Part shown: in pieces, positions 1-8,517 of the stretch
Layout: the number at the start of each line of letters is the position of its first letter
Position numbering within the stretch: position 1 is the stretch's first letter
NCBI GenBank assembly: GCA_023436025.1
Contig: JAEZKX010000448.1
Location: 1-18,208, forward strand
DNA length: 18,208 nucleotides
DNA from: Pseudomonadota bacterium
Lineage (GTDB): Bacteria > Pseudomonadota > Gammaproteobacteria > Burkholderiales > Burkholderiaceae_C
Direction: 5' to 3'
Notes under the pieces: generated by a model
Seen by the model: the letters and a program-made list of their open reading frames with translations, nothing else
What the model was told of the DNA's origin: nothing
Database searches by the model: none
Program-made: the position numbers and the translations under genes

Positions 1-319
1 GCGCCAGGCTCGCCAGTGCGGCGGCTGCGCGCCGGGCGCGCCCGGGCTGGCGCAGCAGGCCCAGCATGGCCATGAGCATGAGCGCCAGAACCGCCGAGGC
101 GAGCATCGCGAGGTGGGCCAGCAGGCGCGCCTCGGCGTCGCCCTGCAGGGGCAGCCACCCGAGGTAGGCGGCGGCGAAAGCGGCCGACAGCACGGCCGAG
201 AGCGCCGCCATGAGGGCCACGCGCTTCTGCGAGCGGGCGAAGGCGGCGAGCGAGATCACCAGCATCAGCGCCGCCGTGCCGAAGTACGCGCCCCAGAAAC
301 CCGCAGCCCATGCGTCCAT
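1..319 (-). CDS. Integral membrane protein, N-terminal part (runs off the window)
   Basis: The minus strand reads open from an ATG at 319 to the window edge, about 106 codons without a stop, so only the N-terminus is visible. It begins MDAWAAGFWGAYFGTAA and holds three hydrophobic stretches, at about residues 10-28, 35-58 and 70-95. The short loop between the first two is basic (RSQKR), suggesting a cytoplasmic side. This is a multi-pass inner-membrane protein; I do not recognise the family. Such N-terminal sensor segments are sometimes followed by a signalling domain, but that part lies outside the window. It is divergent from argA, with only 49 bp between the starts. A TATCGT hexamer at 327-332 (minus sense) ends 7 nt before the ATG, and there is no Shine-Dalgarno sequence, as with several other genes here. 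Start and coding status are likely; function is unknown. Confidence 0.6.
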   Translation of the reverse strand, partial: MDAWAAGFWGAYFGTAALMLVISLAAFARSQKRVALMAALSAVLSAAFAAAYLGWLPLQGDAEARLLAHLAMLASAVLALMLMAMLGLLRQPGRARRAAAALASLA

Positions 320-355
320 GCCCCGCACGATAGCAAACGGAAGGGGGCTCTCCCT

Positions 356-361
356 TACACT
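356..361 (+). promoter_or_regulatory. -10-like element of argA, probably leaderless
   Basis: TACACT ends 7 nt before the GTG start of argA, which would put the transcription start at or next to the start codon. No Shine-Dalgarno sequence lies in the last 15 nt before the GTG. The -35 region is weak. Position is seen; promoter activity is inferred. Confidence 0.4.
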
Positions 362-368
362 GCGCCCC

Positions 369-1715
<1,347 letters not shown>

Positions 1716-1754
1716 CGGCGCGGCTGCGCGGCTTGCGCGCGGCCGGTTCAGGGA

Positions 1755-2279
1755 TCAGGCGAACGACCGCGCCCGCCCGCCGCGCCCCTGCCGCGCCAGC
1801 AGCACGAGGCCCACCAGCGCGAAGAACACGAAGCACAGGAACGACCAGTTCGCGATCGAGAGACCCAGGAAGGTCCAGTCGATCGTGCTGCAGTCGCCGC
1901 TGCCCTTGAAGATCATGGGGATGGCGCGCTTGAGCGGGAAGGTCTCGATCATCCCGTAGAAGTCGCGCCCGCACGAGGCGACCTCGGGCGGATACCACTG
2001 CAGGAAGCTCTGGCGGGCGGCGACGAAGGCGCCGAAGCCGGCCAACAGCGTCAGCAGCCCGGCGCTCGCCAGGTGCATGGCGCGACCCCTGGCGAACGCT
2101 CCGGCCGCCGCGCAGATCCCCACCAGGATCAGCGCATACCGCTGCACGATGCACATCGGGCACGGCTCGAGGCCGACGACGTGCTGCAGGTAGAGGCCGA
2201 AGGCCAGCATCGCCACGCAGGCGGCGGCCACCAGGCCCAGGATGCGCCGCGGCGCGGCATCGAACCAACTCAGGATCAT
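1755..2279 (-). CDS. dsbB: Disulfide bond formation protein B
   Basis: Inner-membrane quinone reductase that re-oxidises DsbA, so it drives disulfide formation in periplasmic proteins. At 174 residues it is the normal length. Four hydrophobic helices are visible, at about 13-32, 45-62, 70-89 and 140-162. The two essential cysteine pairs sit where expected: C40 and C43 in the motif PCPMC on the first periplasmic loop, and C103 and C130 on the second. E. coli uses C41/C44 and C104/C130. The arginine and glutamine after the first pair (IVQRYAL) match the quinone-binding region. A GGGGGAAGA purine run precedes the ATG. The gene starts 38 nt after cysA on the same strand, so it may be the last gene of the sulfate transcript or have its own promoter. 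It converges on argA. Confidence 0.95.
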   Translation of the reverse strand: MILSWFDAAPRRILGLVAAACVAMLAFGLYLQHVVGLEPCPMCIVQRYALILVGICAAAGAFARGRAMHLASAGLLTLLAGFGAFVAARQSFLQWYPPEVASCGRDFYGMIETFPLKRAIPMIFKGSGDCSTIDWTFLGLSIANWSFLCFVFFALVGLVLLARQGRGGRARSFA

Positions 2280-2317
2280 TCTTCCCCCGACGCGCGGCCG
2301 GCCGGGGATCCCGGCGC

Positions 2318-3436
2318 TCAGCCCGCGTTCTCCACGAACACCCGGGCGCGACGCGGCGTCACCACCAGCGTCTCGCCCTCCCGAAAGGCCATGTCCCGGA
2401 ACTGCTGCGCAGGGATCTGCGCCTCGATCACGGCCTCAGGACCGGCATTGTCGCCGGGTTTGTTCCCGTCGGTCGGCAGGAGTTCCAGCCGAGCCACCGG
2501 CCCGACGACGATGGCGCGCGCCAGTTGCGCCACCAGGCCGCGCGTGCGGCCCTGGCCGTCGACGCCGGCGCCCGGTGCGTAGCGCTCCACGTCCAGGTCG
2601 TGCGGCCGCACGTAGGCGAAGGCTTGCTGGTTTTGGGCCCCGGCGTGTTCCGGGGCCGCCAGCTGCAGGCCGCCCAGGTCCACCTCGCCCTGGTGGGCGC
2701 GGCCCTTGAACAGGTTGACGTCGCCCAGGAAGCCGTAGACGAAGGGACTGGCCGGCTGGTCCCAGACTTCCTGCGGCGAGCCCACCTGCTCGATGTTGCC
2801 GGCGTTCATCAGCACCACCCGGTCGGCCACCTCGAGCGCCTCCTCCTGGTCGTGCGTGACGAAGATCGAGGTGACGTGCAGGTCGTCGTGCAGCCGGCGC
2901 AGCCAGCGCCGCAGCTCCTTGCGCACCTTGGCGTCGAGCGCGCCGAAGGGTTCGTCGAGCAACAGTACGCGCGGCTCCACCGCCAGCGCGCGCGCCAGCG
3001 CGATGCGTTGGCGCTGCCCGCCCGACAACTGCGCGGGGAAGCGGTCGGCCAGCCAGTCGAGCTGCACCAGGTCCAGCAGCTCGTGCACCTTCTGCCTGAT
3101 CTGCGCCTCGCTCGGCCGCTGGCCGCGCGGCTTGACGCGCAGGCCGAAGGCCACGTTCTCGAACACCGTCATGTGGCGGAACAGCGCGTAGTGCTGGAAC
3201 ACGAAGCCCACCTGGCGCTCGCGCACGTGCACTTCCGTGGTGTCCTCGCCGGAGAACAGGATGCTGCCTGCGTCGGCCGTCTCCAGGCCCGCGATGATGC
3301 GCAGCAGCGTGGTCTTGCCGCAGCCGGACGGCCCCAGCAGGGCGACCAGCTCGCCCGACTCCACCTCGAGCGACACGTTGCGCAGGGCGCGGAAGTCGCC
3401 GAAATTCTTGCTGACGTTGCGGATCTCGATGCTCAT
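2318..3436 (-). CDS. cysA: Sulfate/thiosulfate ABC importer, ATP-binding protein
   Basis: The ATPase that powers sulfate and thiosulfate import by the CysTWA complex on the cytoplasmic face of the inner membrane. It is 372 residues. The nucleotide-binding domain, about 1-235, has Walker A GPSGCGKT at 35-42, the Q-loop glutamine at 81, signature LSGGQ at 137-141, Walker B with DEP at 161-163 and the switch histidine H195. The tail from about 240 is the TOBE-type regulatory domain usual for CysA (YVRPHDLDVER). The ATG at 3436 overlaps the cysW stop as ATGA, which fixes the start and implies translational coupling. The reading frame stays open upstream into cysW, but that part is only a shadow of cysW. 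It is the last gene of the sulfate set; dsbB follows 38 nt on. Confidence 0.96.
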   Translation of the reverse strand: MSIEIRNVSKNFGDFRALRNVSLEVESGELVALLGPSGCGKTTLLRIIAGLETADAGSILFSGEDTTEVHVRERQVGFVFQHYALFRHMTVFENVAFGLRVKPRGQRPSEAQIRQKVHELLDLVQLDWLADRFPAQLSGGQRQRIALARALAVEPRVLLLDEPFGALDAKVRKELRRWLRRLHDDLHVTSIFVTHDQEEALEVADRVVLMNAGNIEQVGSPQEVWDQPASPFVYGFLGDVNLFKGRAHQGEVDLGGLQLAAPEHAGAQNQQAFAYVRPHDLDVERYAPGAGVDGQGRTRGLVAQLARAIVVGPVARLELLPTDGNKPGDNAGPEAVIEAQIPAQQFRDMAFREGETLVVTPRRARVFVENAG

Positions 3437-4326
3437 GCCAATTTCTCCATCACCAGCGGCCGCTCCGGCGGCAGGGCCGCGGACGCCGCCATCTGCTCGT
3501 CCTGCTGCCATTCGGCCAGCGACTTGATCACCAGCGTGACCAGGGCCAGCAGCGCCAGCAGCGAGGCCACCGCGAAGGCGGCCACCGACTGGTATTCGTT
3601 GTAGAGGATCTCCACGTGCAGCGGCATGGTGTTGGTCTGGCCGCGGATGTGGCCGGACACCACCGACACCGCGCCGAACTCGCCCATGGCGCGCGCGTTG
3701 CACAGGATCACCCCGTAGATCAGCCCCCACTTGATGTTGGGCAGGGTCACGCGCCAGAAGGTCTGCCAGCCGGTGGCGCCCAGCACGATGGCGGCCTGCT
3801 CCTCTTCGTTGCCTTGCGCCTGCATCAGCGGGATCAGCTCGCGGGCGATGAAGGGGAAGGTGACGAACAGCGTCGCCAGCACGATGCCCGGCACGGCGAA
3901 CACGATCTTGATGTCGTGCGCCTGCAGCCAGGGGCCGAGCCAGCCCTGCGCGCCGAACACCAGCACGTAGATCAGGCCCGCCACCACCGGCGACACCGAG
4001 AACGGCAGGTCGACCAGGGTGGTCAGGAAGGCCTTGCCGCGGAACTCGTACTTGGCGATGCACCAGGCCGCGCAAACGCCGAACACCAGGTTCAGCGGCA
4101 CGGCGATGGCGGCGGTCAGCAGCGTCAGCCGGATCGCGGCCCAGGCATCGGGCTCCTTGAGCGCCTCCAGGTAGGCGTCGGCGCCCTTGCGCAGGGCCTC
4201 GGTGAACACCGCCGCCAGCGGCAGCACCAGGAACAGCAGCAGGAAGACGAGCGCCACGCCGATCAGCGTGCGGCGCACCCAGGGCGCCTCGGTCGTCGTG
4301 ATGCGCTTGTGCGAAGGGTTGCTCAT
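3433..4326 (-). CDS. cysW: Sulfate ABC importer, permease subunit CysW
   Basis: One of the two membrane subunits forming the sulfate channel with CysT. It has 297 residues, with a charged cytoplasmic N-terminus, a first helix at about 20-44 and further helices at about 66-92, 108-130, 141-162, 200-222 and 248-270. The cytoplasmic EAA-type coupling loop that docks on CysA lies around 174-203 (EEEQAAIVLGATGWQTF). The phrase RAMGEFGAVSVVSGHIRG is typical of CysW. Both ends overlap neighbours by four bases (cysT upstream, cysA downstream), so the three are very likely one translationally coupled unit. Assignment as CysW rather than CysT rests on gene order and on the short acidic/basic ends; the two are paralogues. 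Confidence 0.95.
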   Translation of the reverse strand: MSNPSHKRITTTEAPWVRRTLIGVALVFLLLFLVLPLAAVFTEALRKGADAYLEALKEPDAWAAIRLTLLTAAIAVPLNLVFGVCAAWCIAKYEFRGKAFLTTLVDLPFSVSPVVAGLIYVLVFGAQGWLGPWLQAHDIKIVFAVPGIVLATLFVTFPFIARELIPLMQAQGNEEEQAAIVLGATGWQTFWRVTLPNIKWGLIYGVILCNARAMGEFGAVSVVSGHIRGQTNTMPLHVEILYNEYQSVAAFAVASLLALLALVTLVIKSLAEWQQDEQMAASAALPPERPLVMEKLA

Positions 4327-5201
4327 GCGCCGGCCCTCCGGCGCTGCCAGGCCTGCAGCGCGTTGATGACCAGCAACAGCGCGAACGAGAACACCAGCAT
4401 CACCACCGCCACCGAGGTGGCGCCGGCATAGTCGTACTGTTCCAGCTTGCCGATGATGATCAGCGGCGTGATCTCCGACACCATGGGCATGTTGCCGGCG
4501 ATGAAGATGACCGAGCCGTACTCGCCGATCGCGCGCGCCAGCGCCATCGCGAAGCCGGTCAGCAGGGCCGGCAGGATGGTCGGCAGGATCACCCGGAGGA
4601 AGGTCTGGGCCCGGGTGGCTCCCAGGCTCATCGCCGCCTCTTCCAGTTCCTTTTCGGACTCCTCCAGCACCGGCTGCACCGTGCGCACCACGAATGGCAG
4701 GCCGATGAAGATCAGCGCGATGACCACCCCGTTGGGGCTGAAGGCCAGCTTGATGCCCAGGGGCTCGAGGTACTGCCCGATCCAGCCGTTGCCGGCCAGC
4801 AGAGCGGTCAGCGAGATACCGGCCACGGCGGTGGGCAGGGCGAACGGCAGGTCGACCAGGGCATCGACGATGCGCTTGCCGGGGAACTCATAGCGCACCA
4901 GCACCCAGGCCACCAGCAGGCCGAACACCACGTTGACGCCGGCGGCCAGGAAGGAGGCGCCGAAGGTCAGGCGGTACGAGGCCACCGCGCGCGGCGAGCT
5001 GACCGCTGCCCAGAACTGGTCCCAGCTCAGGGTGAAGGTCTTGAACACCAGGGCCGACAGCGGGATCAGCACGATCAGGCTGAGATACAGCAGGGTGTAG
5101 CCCAGGGTCAGGTTGAACCCGGGCAGGACCTTCTTGCTGCCCCTGCGGGAAGATGGCGCCGCCGCCGCGCCCGGCAGCGGCGCCGCGATGGCGCCACTCA
5201 T
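4323..5201 (-). CDS. cysT: Sulfate ABC importer, permease subunit CysT (CysU)
   Basis: Second channel subunit of the sulfate importer, 292 residues. The first about 28 residues are Ala/Pro/Ser-rich and end in basic residues, a cytoplasmic tail. Helices follow at about 33-55, 78-103, 115-137, 158-175, 210-230 and 262-282. The EAA coupling loop is complete at about 187-213 (LEEAAMSLGATRAQTFLRV). ARAIGEYGSVIFIAGNMP is a hallmark of CysT. The start lies 6 nt after the sbp stop and the stop overlaps cysW by ATGA, so it is co-transcribed with both. The upstream Shine-Dalgarno sequence is weak, which suits coupling to sbp translation. Confidence 0.95.
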   Translation of the reverse strand: MSGAIAAPLPGAAAAPSSRRGSKKVLPGFNLTLGYTLLYLSLIVLIPLSALVFKTFTLSWDQFWAAVSSPRAVASYRLTFGASFLAAGVNVVFGLLVAWVLVRYEFPGKRIVDALVDLPFALPTAVAGISLTALLAGNGWIGQYLEPLGIKLAFSPNGVVIALIFIGLPFVVRTVQPVLEESEKELEEAAMSLGATRAQTFLRVILPTILPALLTGFAMALARAIGEYGSVIFIAGNMPMVSEITPLIIIGKLEQYDYAGATSVAVVMLVFSFALLLVINALQAWQRRRAGA

Positions 5202-5207
5202 GTCGGC

Positions 5208-6197
5208 TTACCGGACGGTGTAGATCTTGTCGAACTGGCCGCCGTCGTTGAAGTGCACCTTCTGGGCTTCGGACAGCGAGCCGAAGAACTCCTGCACGGT
5301 GAACAGCTGCACCGGCTTGAAGGCCTGCGGGTACTTCTTGAGGATGTCGGGATTGCGCGGCCGGATGTTGTGCTTGGCGGCGATCTCCTGGCCTTGCGGC
5401 GTGTAGAGGAAGTCGAGGTAGGCCTTGGCCAGCTCGCCGGTCCCCTTCTTGGCGGTGGTGCGCTCCACGATGGCCACCGGGTTCTCGGCGACGATGCTGG
5501 CCGAGGGATAGACCACGTCGACCTTGTTGGCGCCGAACTCGCGGTCGACCGAGACCACCTCTGACTCGAAGGTGATCAGCACGTCGCCGATGTTGCGCTG
5601 CAGGAAGGCGGTGGTCGCGTCGCGGCCGCCGCGCGCCAGCACCGGCACGTTCTTGTACAGCTTGCTGACGAACTCGGCGGCTTGCGCATCGGTGCCGCCC
5701 TTCTTGCGGACGTAGCCCCAGGCCGCCAGGTACGCGTAGCGGCCGTTGCCGCCGGTCTTGGGATTGACCACCACCACCTGCACGCCGGGCTTGACCAGGT
5801 CGTCCCAGTCCTTGATGCCCTTGGGGTTGCCGTTGCGGGTGAGGAACAGCATGGTCGACGTGGTCGGCGCGGCATTGTTCGGGAAGCGCTTGGCCCAGTC
5901 CTTGGCCACCACACCCTTGTCGGCCAGGAATTCGACGTCGGTGGTGGTGTTCATGGTCACCACGTCGGCGTCGAGGCCGTCGGCCACCGCGCGCGCCTGG
6001 GCGCTGGAGCCGGCATGCGACTGCTCGATCTTGACGTCCTTGCCGGTGGTCTTCTTGTACCAGGGCACGAAGGCCGCGTTGATGTCCTTGTAGAACTCGC
6101 GGGCCACGTCGTAGGAGACGTTCAGGAGGCTTTGCTGGGCGGAGGCGGCGCCACCGGCCACCAGGGCCAGGGAGGCGAGGAGAAGCTTGATTTTCAT
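5208..6197 (-). CDS. sbp: Periplasmic sulfate-binding protein
   Basis: Soluble periplasmic receptor that captures sulfate and delivers it to CysTW. It has 329 residues. Residues 1-20 are a signal peptide (MKIK, hydrophobic core, cleavage after ASA). The mature protein opens with LLNVSYDVAREFYKDINAAF and contains SHAGSSAQARAV and DADVVTMNTTTD, the conserved anion-binding segments of the Sbp/CysP family. GGNGRYAYLAAWGY and TFESEVVSVDREFG are further family blocks. It could instead prefer thiosulfate (CysP); Sbp is my choice on overall resemblance. It is the first gene of the sulfate block and the likely target of sulfur-starvation control, in these bacteria usually by CysB. No cysB lies in this window. 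A 6-bp hairpin sits immediately before its ATG. Confidence 0.94.
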   Translation of the reverse strand: MKIKLLLASLALVAGGAASAQQSLLNVSYDVAREFYKDINAAFVPWYKKTTGKDVKIEQSHAGSSAQARAVADGLDADVVTMNTTTDVEFLADKGVVAKDWAKRFPNNAAPTTSTMLFLTRNGNPKGIKDWDDLVKPGVQVVVVNPKTGGNGRYAYLAAWGYVRKKGGTDAQAAEFVSKLYKNVPVLARGGRDATTAFLQRNIGDVLITFESEVVSVDREFGANKVDVVYPSASIVAENPVAIVERTTAKKGTGELAKAYLDFLYTPQGQEIAAKHNIRPRNPDILKKYPQAFKPVQLFTVQEFFGSLSEAQKVHFNDGGQFDKIYTVR

Positions 6198-6200
6198 GTT

Positions 6201-6215
6201 CCCGACATTGTCGGG
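6201..6215 (-). promoter_or_regulatory. Hairpin over the sbp ribosome-binding region
   Basis: CCCGAC and GTCGGG form a perfect 6-bp stem with a 3-nt loop, ending 3 nt before the sbp ATG at 6197. The only purine-rich run that could serve as a Shine-Dalgarno sequence (GGGAA) lies partly in its 3' arm. The structure is seen; a role in translational control is inference. Confidence 0.4.
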
Positions 6216-6233
6216 ACGGGTGTTTAAAACCCC

Positions 6234-6248
6234 AACGAATATCTCGTT
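6234..6248. promoter_or_regulatory. Inverted repeat upstream of sbp, possible operator
   Basis: AACGA and TCGTT flank a 5-bp AT-rich spacer, a dyad in the 73-bp gap between sbp and the IclR gene. This gap must contain the sbp promoter. The dyad is short and does not obviously match the loose CysB consensus, so the binding protein is unknown. Confidence 0.3.
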
Positions 6249-6270
6249 GTTTGCGTATGTGATGATTGGT

Positions 6271-7029
6271 CTAAAGGAGTTGGCGCAGCTCCCGCGCGGC
6301 CTCCATCAGCAGCGGCAGCAGGTCGCGGGGGATGAGCTCTGGACGCAACCGTGCGGCCGGCGCGACGACGTTGAGGGCGGCGACCGTGTGGCCTTCCATG
6401 TCGCGCAGCGGCACGGCCAGGGCATGGACCCCCAGCTCATGCTCCTCGCTGGCCAGGCACCAGTCCTGCTGCCGCACCTGCGCCACCAGGGCGCGGAAGG
6501 CCCGCGCATCCACCAGCGTGTGCGGGGTCAGGCGCGGCAACGCCCTGCCCTTCATCCAGGCGTTGAATTCAGCCTTGCTGCGCGACGCGAGCAGGACGCG
6601 CCCCGTGGAGGTGGCATGGGCGGGCAGGCGCGCGCCCAGGTGCAGGCCGTAGGCAAGCAGCCGGGTCGGACCGCTGCGGGCGATGATCACCACCTGGTCG
6701 CCGTCGAGGACCACTGCGGAGAACGACTCGCCGGTCTGCGCGGCCAGCCGGTTGAGCGTGGGCTGGACCACGCGCGGCAGCCGCGCCGACGCCAGGTAGC
6801 TGCCCGAGAACCGCAGCACCTTGGGCGCCAGCCAGAAGTGGCTGCCGTCGGTCTCCAGGTAGCCCAGGTGGGCCAGGGTCAGCAGGTGGCGGCGCGCCGC
6901 CGCGCGCGTGAGCCCGGCGCGCTGGGCCGCCAGGGTGGCGTTCAGGCGCTGCCGTTCCGTGTCGAAACTTTCGAGCACGGCCAGTCCCTTGGCCATGCCC
7001 GCGATGTAGTCCGCCTTGGCGATCGTCAT
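6271..7029 (-). CDS. pobR: IclR-family regulator, probable activator of pobA
   Basis: A 252-residue IclR-type transcription factor. The N-terminal winged helix-turn-helix covers about 12-75 (GLAVLESFD, then LNATLAAQRAGLTRAAARRHLLTLAHLGYLE). The C-terminal effector-binding domain follows (VVLDGDQVVIIARSG, ATSTGRVLLAS, HELGVHALAVPL), where the family binds small aromatic or organic acids. It is divergent from pobA, and the shared gap holds a palindrome plus a third half-site, so it most likely senses 4-hydroxybenzoate and switches pobA on, like PobR/PcaU regulators of this family. I chose the ATG at 7029; the frame stays open to 7140, but starts at 7050 or beyond would put the operator inside the gene. 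No Shine-Dalgarno sequence is evident. The symbol is inferred from family and position. Confidence 0.85.
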   Translation of the reverse strand: MTIAKADYIAGMAKGLAVLESFDTERQRLNATLAAQRAGLTRAAARRHLLTLAHLGYLETDGSHFWLAPKVLRFSGSYLASARLPRVVQPTLNRLAAQTGESFSAVVLDGDQVVIIARSGPTRLLAYGLHLGARLPAHATSTGRVLLASRSKAEFNAWMKGRALPRLTPHTLVDARAFRALVAQVRQQDWCLASEEHELGVHALAVPLRDMEGHTVAALNVVAPAARLRPELIPRDLLPLLMEAARELRQLL

Positions 7030-7039
7030 GCTGGGCCAG

Positions 7040-7076
7040 TGCGCGATCATCGCGCAAGGGCCGCAATCATCGCACA
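7040..7076. promoter_or_regulatory. Three-half-site operator between pobR and pobA
   Basis: TGCGCGAT, one base, ATCGCGCA form a perfect 17-bp palindrome at 7040-7056. A third half-site, ATCGCACA, lies at 7069-7076 in direct orientation, offset exactly 20 bp from the second. This is the layout known for the IclR-family activators PcaU and PobR in Acinetobacter: a palindrome plus a direct repeat 10 bp away. The palindrome lies 11-27 bp before the pobR start, which predicts autoregulation. The third site points toward pobA, whose own -35 region is poor, as expected for an activated promoter. Confidence 0.7.
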
Positions 7077-7142
7077 CGGGCGGCGCCGTCTGCTGGCGGC
7101 CAGCGCCAGCGGCTCCTAAGCTCGGGGCCAAGGAGAACAACC

Positions 7143-8315
7143 ATGCGTACCCAGGTCGCCATCATCGGCGCGGGCCCCTCGGGCCTGCTGCTCGGCCAGC
7201 TGCTTGCCAAGGCCGGCATTTCCAACGTCATCCTCGAGCGCCAGACCGGCGACTACGTGCTCGGCCGCATCCGTGCCGGCATCCTGGAGCAGGTCACCGT
7301 CGACCTGCTGCGCGAGGCGGGCGTGGGCGAGCGGGTGGACCGCGAAGGCATCGTCCACCACAGCATCGAGCTGGTGTTCGCCGGCACGCGCCACCCGATC
7401 GACGTGCACGGCCTCACCGGCGGCAAGGTGGTCACCGCCTACGGCCAGACCGAGCTGACGCGCGACCTGATGGAGGCACGCGCGGCCCAGGGCCTGACCA
7501 CCGTCTACGAGGCGGCCAACGTGAGCCTGCACGACTTCGACGGCGCCCGCCCGCGGGTGCGCTACGAAAAGGACGGCCAGACGCATGAACTCGAATGCGA
7601 CTTCATCGCCGGCTGCGACGGCTTCCATGGCGTGTCGCGCGCCACGGTGAAGGATTCCATCCAGGAATTCGAGCGCGTCTACCCCTTCGGCTGGCTCGGC
7701 GTCCTGTCGGACACGCCACCGGTTTCGCCCCATGCCATCGTCTACGGCAACAGCGAGCGCGGCTTCTCGCTGTGTTCCATGCGCAGCCTCACGCGCAGCC
7801 GCTACTACGTGCAGTGCCCGCTGGACGACAAGGTGGAGGACTGGAGCGACGAGCGCTTCTGGGACGAACTGCGGCGCCGCCTCGACCCCGAGCTGGCCGA
7901 GAAGATCGTGACCGGCCCCAGCATCGAGAAGAGCATCGCGCCGCTGCGCAGCTTCGTCGCCGAGCCGATGCGCTTCGGCCGCCTGTTCCTGGCCGGCGAC
8001 GCCTCGCACATCGTGCCGCCCACCGGCGCCAAGGGCCTGAACCTGGCCGCCACCGACGTCAAGTACCTGGCGGGCGCGCTGATCGAGCACTTCACCGAGA
8101 AGAGCGACGCCGGCATCGACACCTACTCCGCGCGCTGCCTGCGCCGGATCTGGAAGGCCGAGCGCTTCTCGTGGTGGCTGACCACGCTGATGCACCGCTT
8201 CCCCGACACCGCCGGCTTCGGCCAGCGCATGCAGGAAGCGGAGCTGGACTACCTGGTGAACTCGCGCGCAGCCTCGACGTCGCTGGCGGAAAACTACGTG
8301 GGGCTGCCGCTCTAG
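7143..8315 (+). CDS. pobA: 4-hydroxybenzoate 3-monooxygenase (NADPH-dependent)
   Basis: FAD enzyme that hydroxylates 4-hydroxybenzoate to protocatechuate, feeding ring cleavage and the beta-ketoadipate pathway in the cytoplasm. It has 390 residues, near the 394 of the Pseudomonas fluorescens enzyme. The FAD-binding GAGPSG is at 9-14 and a second FAD motif, GDASHIVPPTGAKGLN, at 285-300. The active-site residues of the Pseudomonas enzyme fall at identical numbers: Y201, S212, R214, R220, Y222, P293 and Y385. R33, Q34, Y38, R42, R44 and H162, linked to NADPH binding there, are also present, so NADPH preference is likely. AGGAG lies 7 nt before the ATG. The gene is transcribed away from the IclR regulator and ends in the CGCAAA palindrome. 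No protocatechuate-cleavage genes are nearby. Confidence 0.97.
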   Translation: MRTQVAIIGAGPSGLLLGQLLAKAGISNVILERQTGDYVLGRIRAGILEQVTVDLLREAGVGERVDREGIVHHSIELVFAGTRHPIDVHGLTGGKVVTAYGQTELTRDLMEARAAQGLTTVYEAANVSLHDFDGARPRVRYEKDGQTHELECDFIAGCDGFHGVSRATVKDSIQEFERVYPFGWLGVLSDTPPVSPHAIVYGNSERGFSLCSMRSLTRSRYYVQCPLDDKVEDWSDERFWDELRRRLDPELAEKIVTGPSIEKSIAPLRSFVAEPMRFGRLFLAGDASHIVPPTGAKGLNLAATDVKYLAGALIEHFTEKSDAGIDTYSARCLRRIWKAERFSWWLTTLMHRFPDTAGFGQRMQEAELDYLVNSRAASTSLAENYVGLPL

Positions 8316-8340
8316 GCCCGCTCGAGGCCCGCTTAGGCAG

Positions 8341-8517
8341 CCGGGACAGCCGGGACAGCCGGACGCAAAAGTCGCAAAGGATTCGCAAAGATCGCAAAAA
8401 GGACATCCATTTTCAGTGGAAGTCCTTTCGCGACTTTTGCGTCGTTTTTGCGTTCTTTGCGTCCGGCGGTCCGTCCCCCGCTGTCCGTCCCCGCTGTCCG
8501 TTCCAAACTGTCCGCTG
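8341..8517. repeat. Large imperfect palindrome built of CGCAAA units
   Basis: The 202-bp gap between convergent pobA and the bug gene is almost filled by this element. The core, 8358-8467, has arms of nearly 50 bp: each begins or ends with GCCGGACGC or its complement and carries four CGCAAA motifs spaced 9-11 bp. They meet at GGACATCCA, a 7-nt loop, TGGAAGTCC. The flanks extend the symmetry: GGGACAGCC twice on the left, GCTGTCC-type repeats on the right. In RNA either strand would form a long hairpin, so it could terminate both genes. It resembles dispersed REP/BIME-type elements of Burkholderiales; copy number cannot be judged from one window. Confidence 0.65.

Noticed and set aside
210..368. 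N-terminal extension of ArgA
   Set aside because: It lies opposite the divergent membrane gene and has no conserved sequence. Family homology begins at SAIFNFTFVPWF.
1716..1754. Possible terminator between argA and dsbB
   Set aside because: GC-rich with short self-complementary pieces, but no stable stem with a T tail could be drawn.
2318..4075. N-terminal extension of CysA to 585 residues
   Set aside because: The extension is the cysW sequence in another frame, Arg/Ala/Gly-rich. The ATGA overlap with cysW marks the true start.
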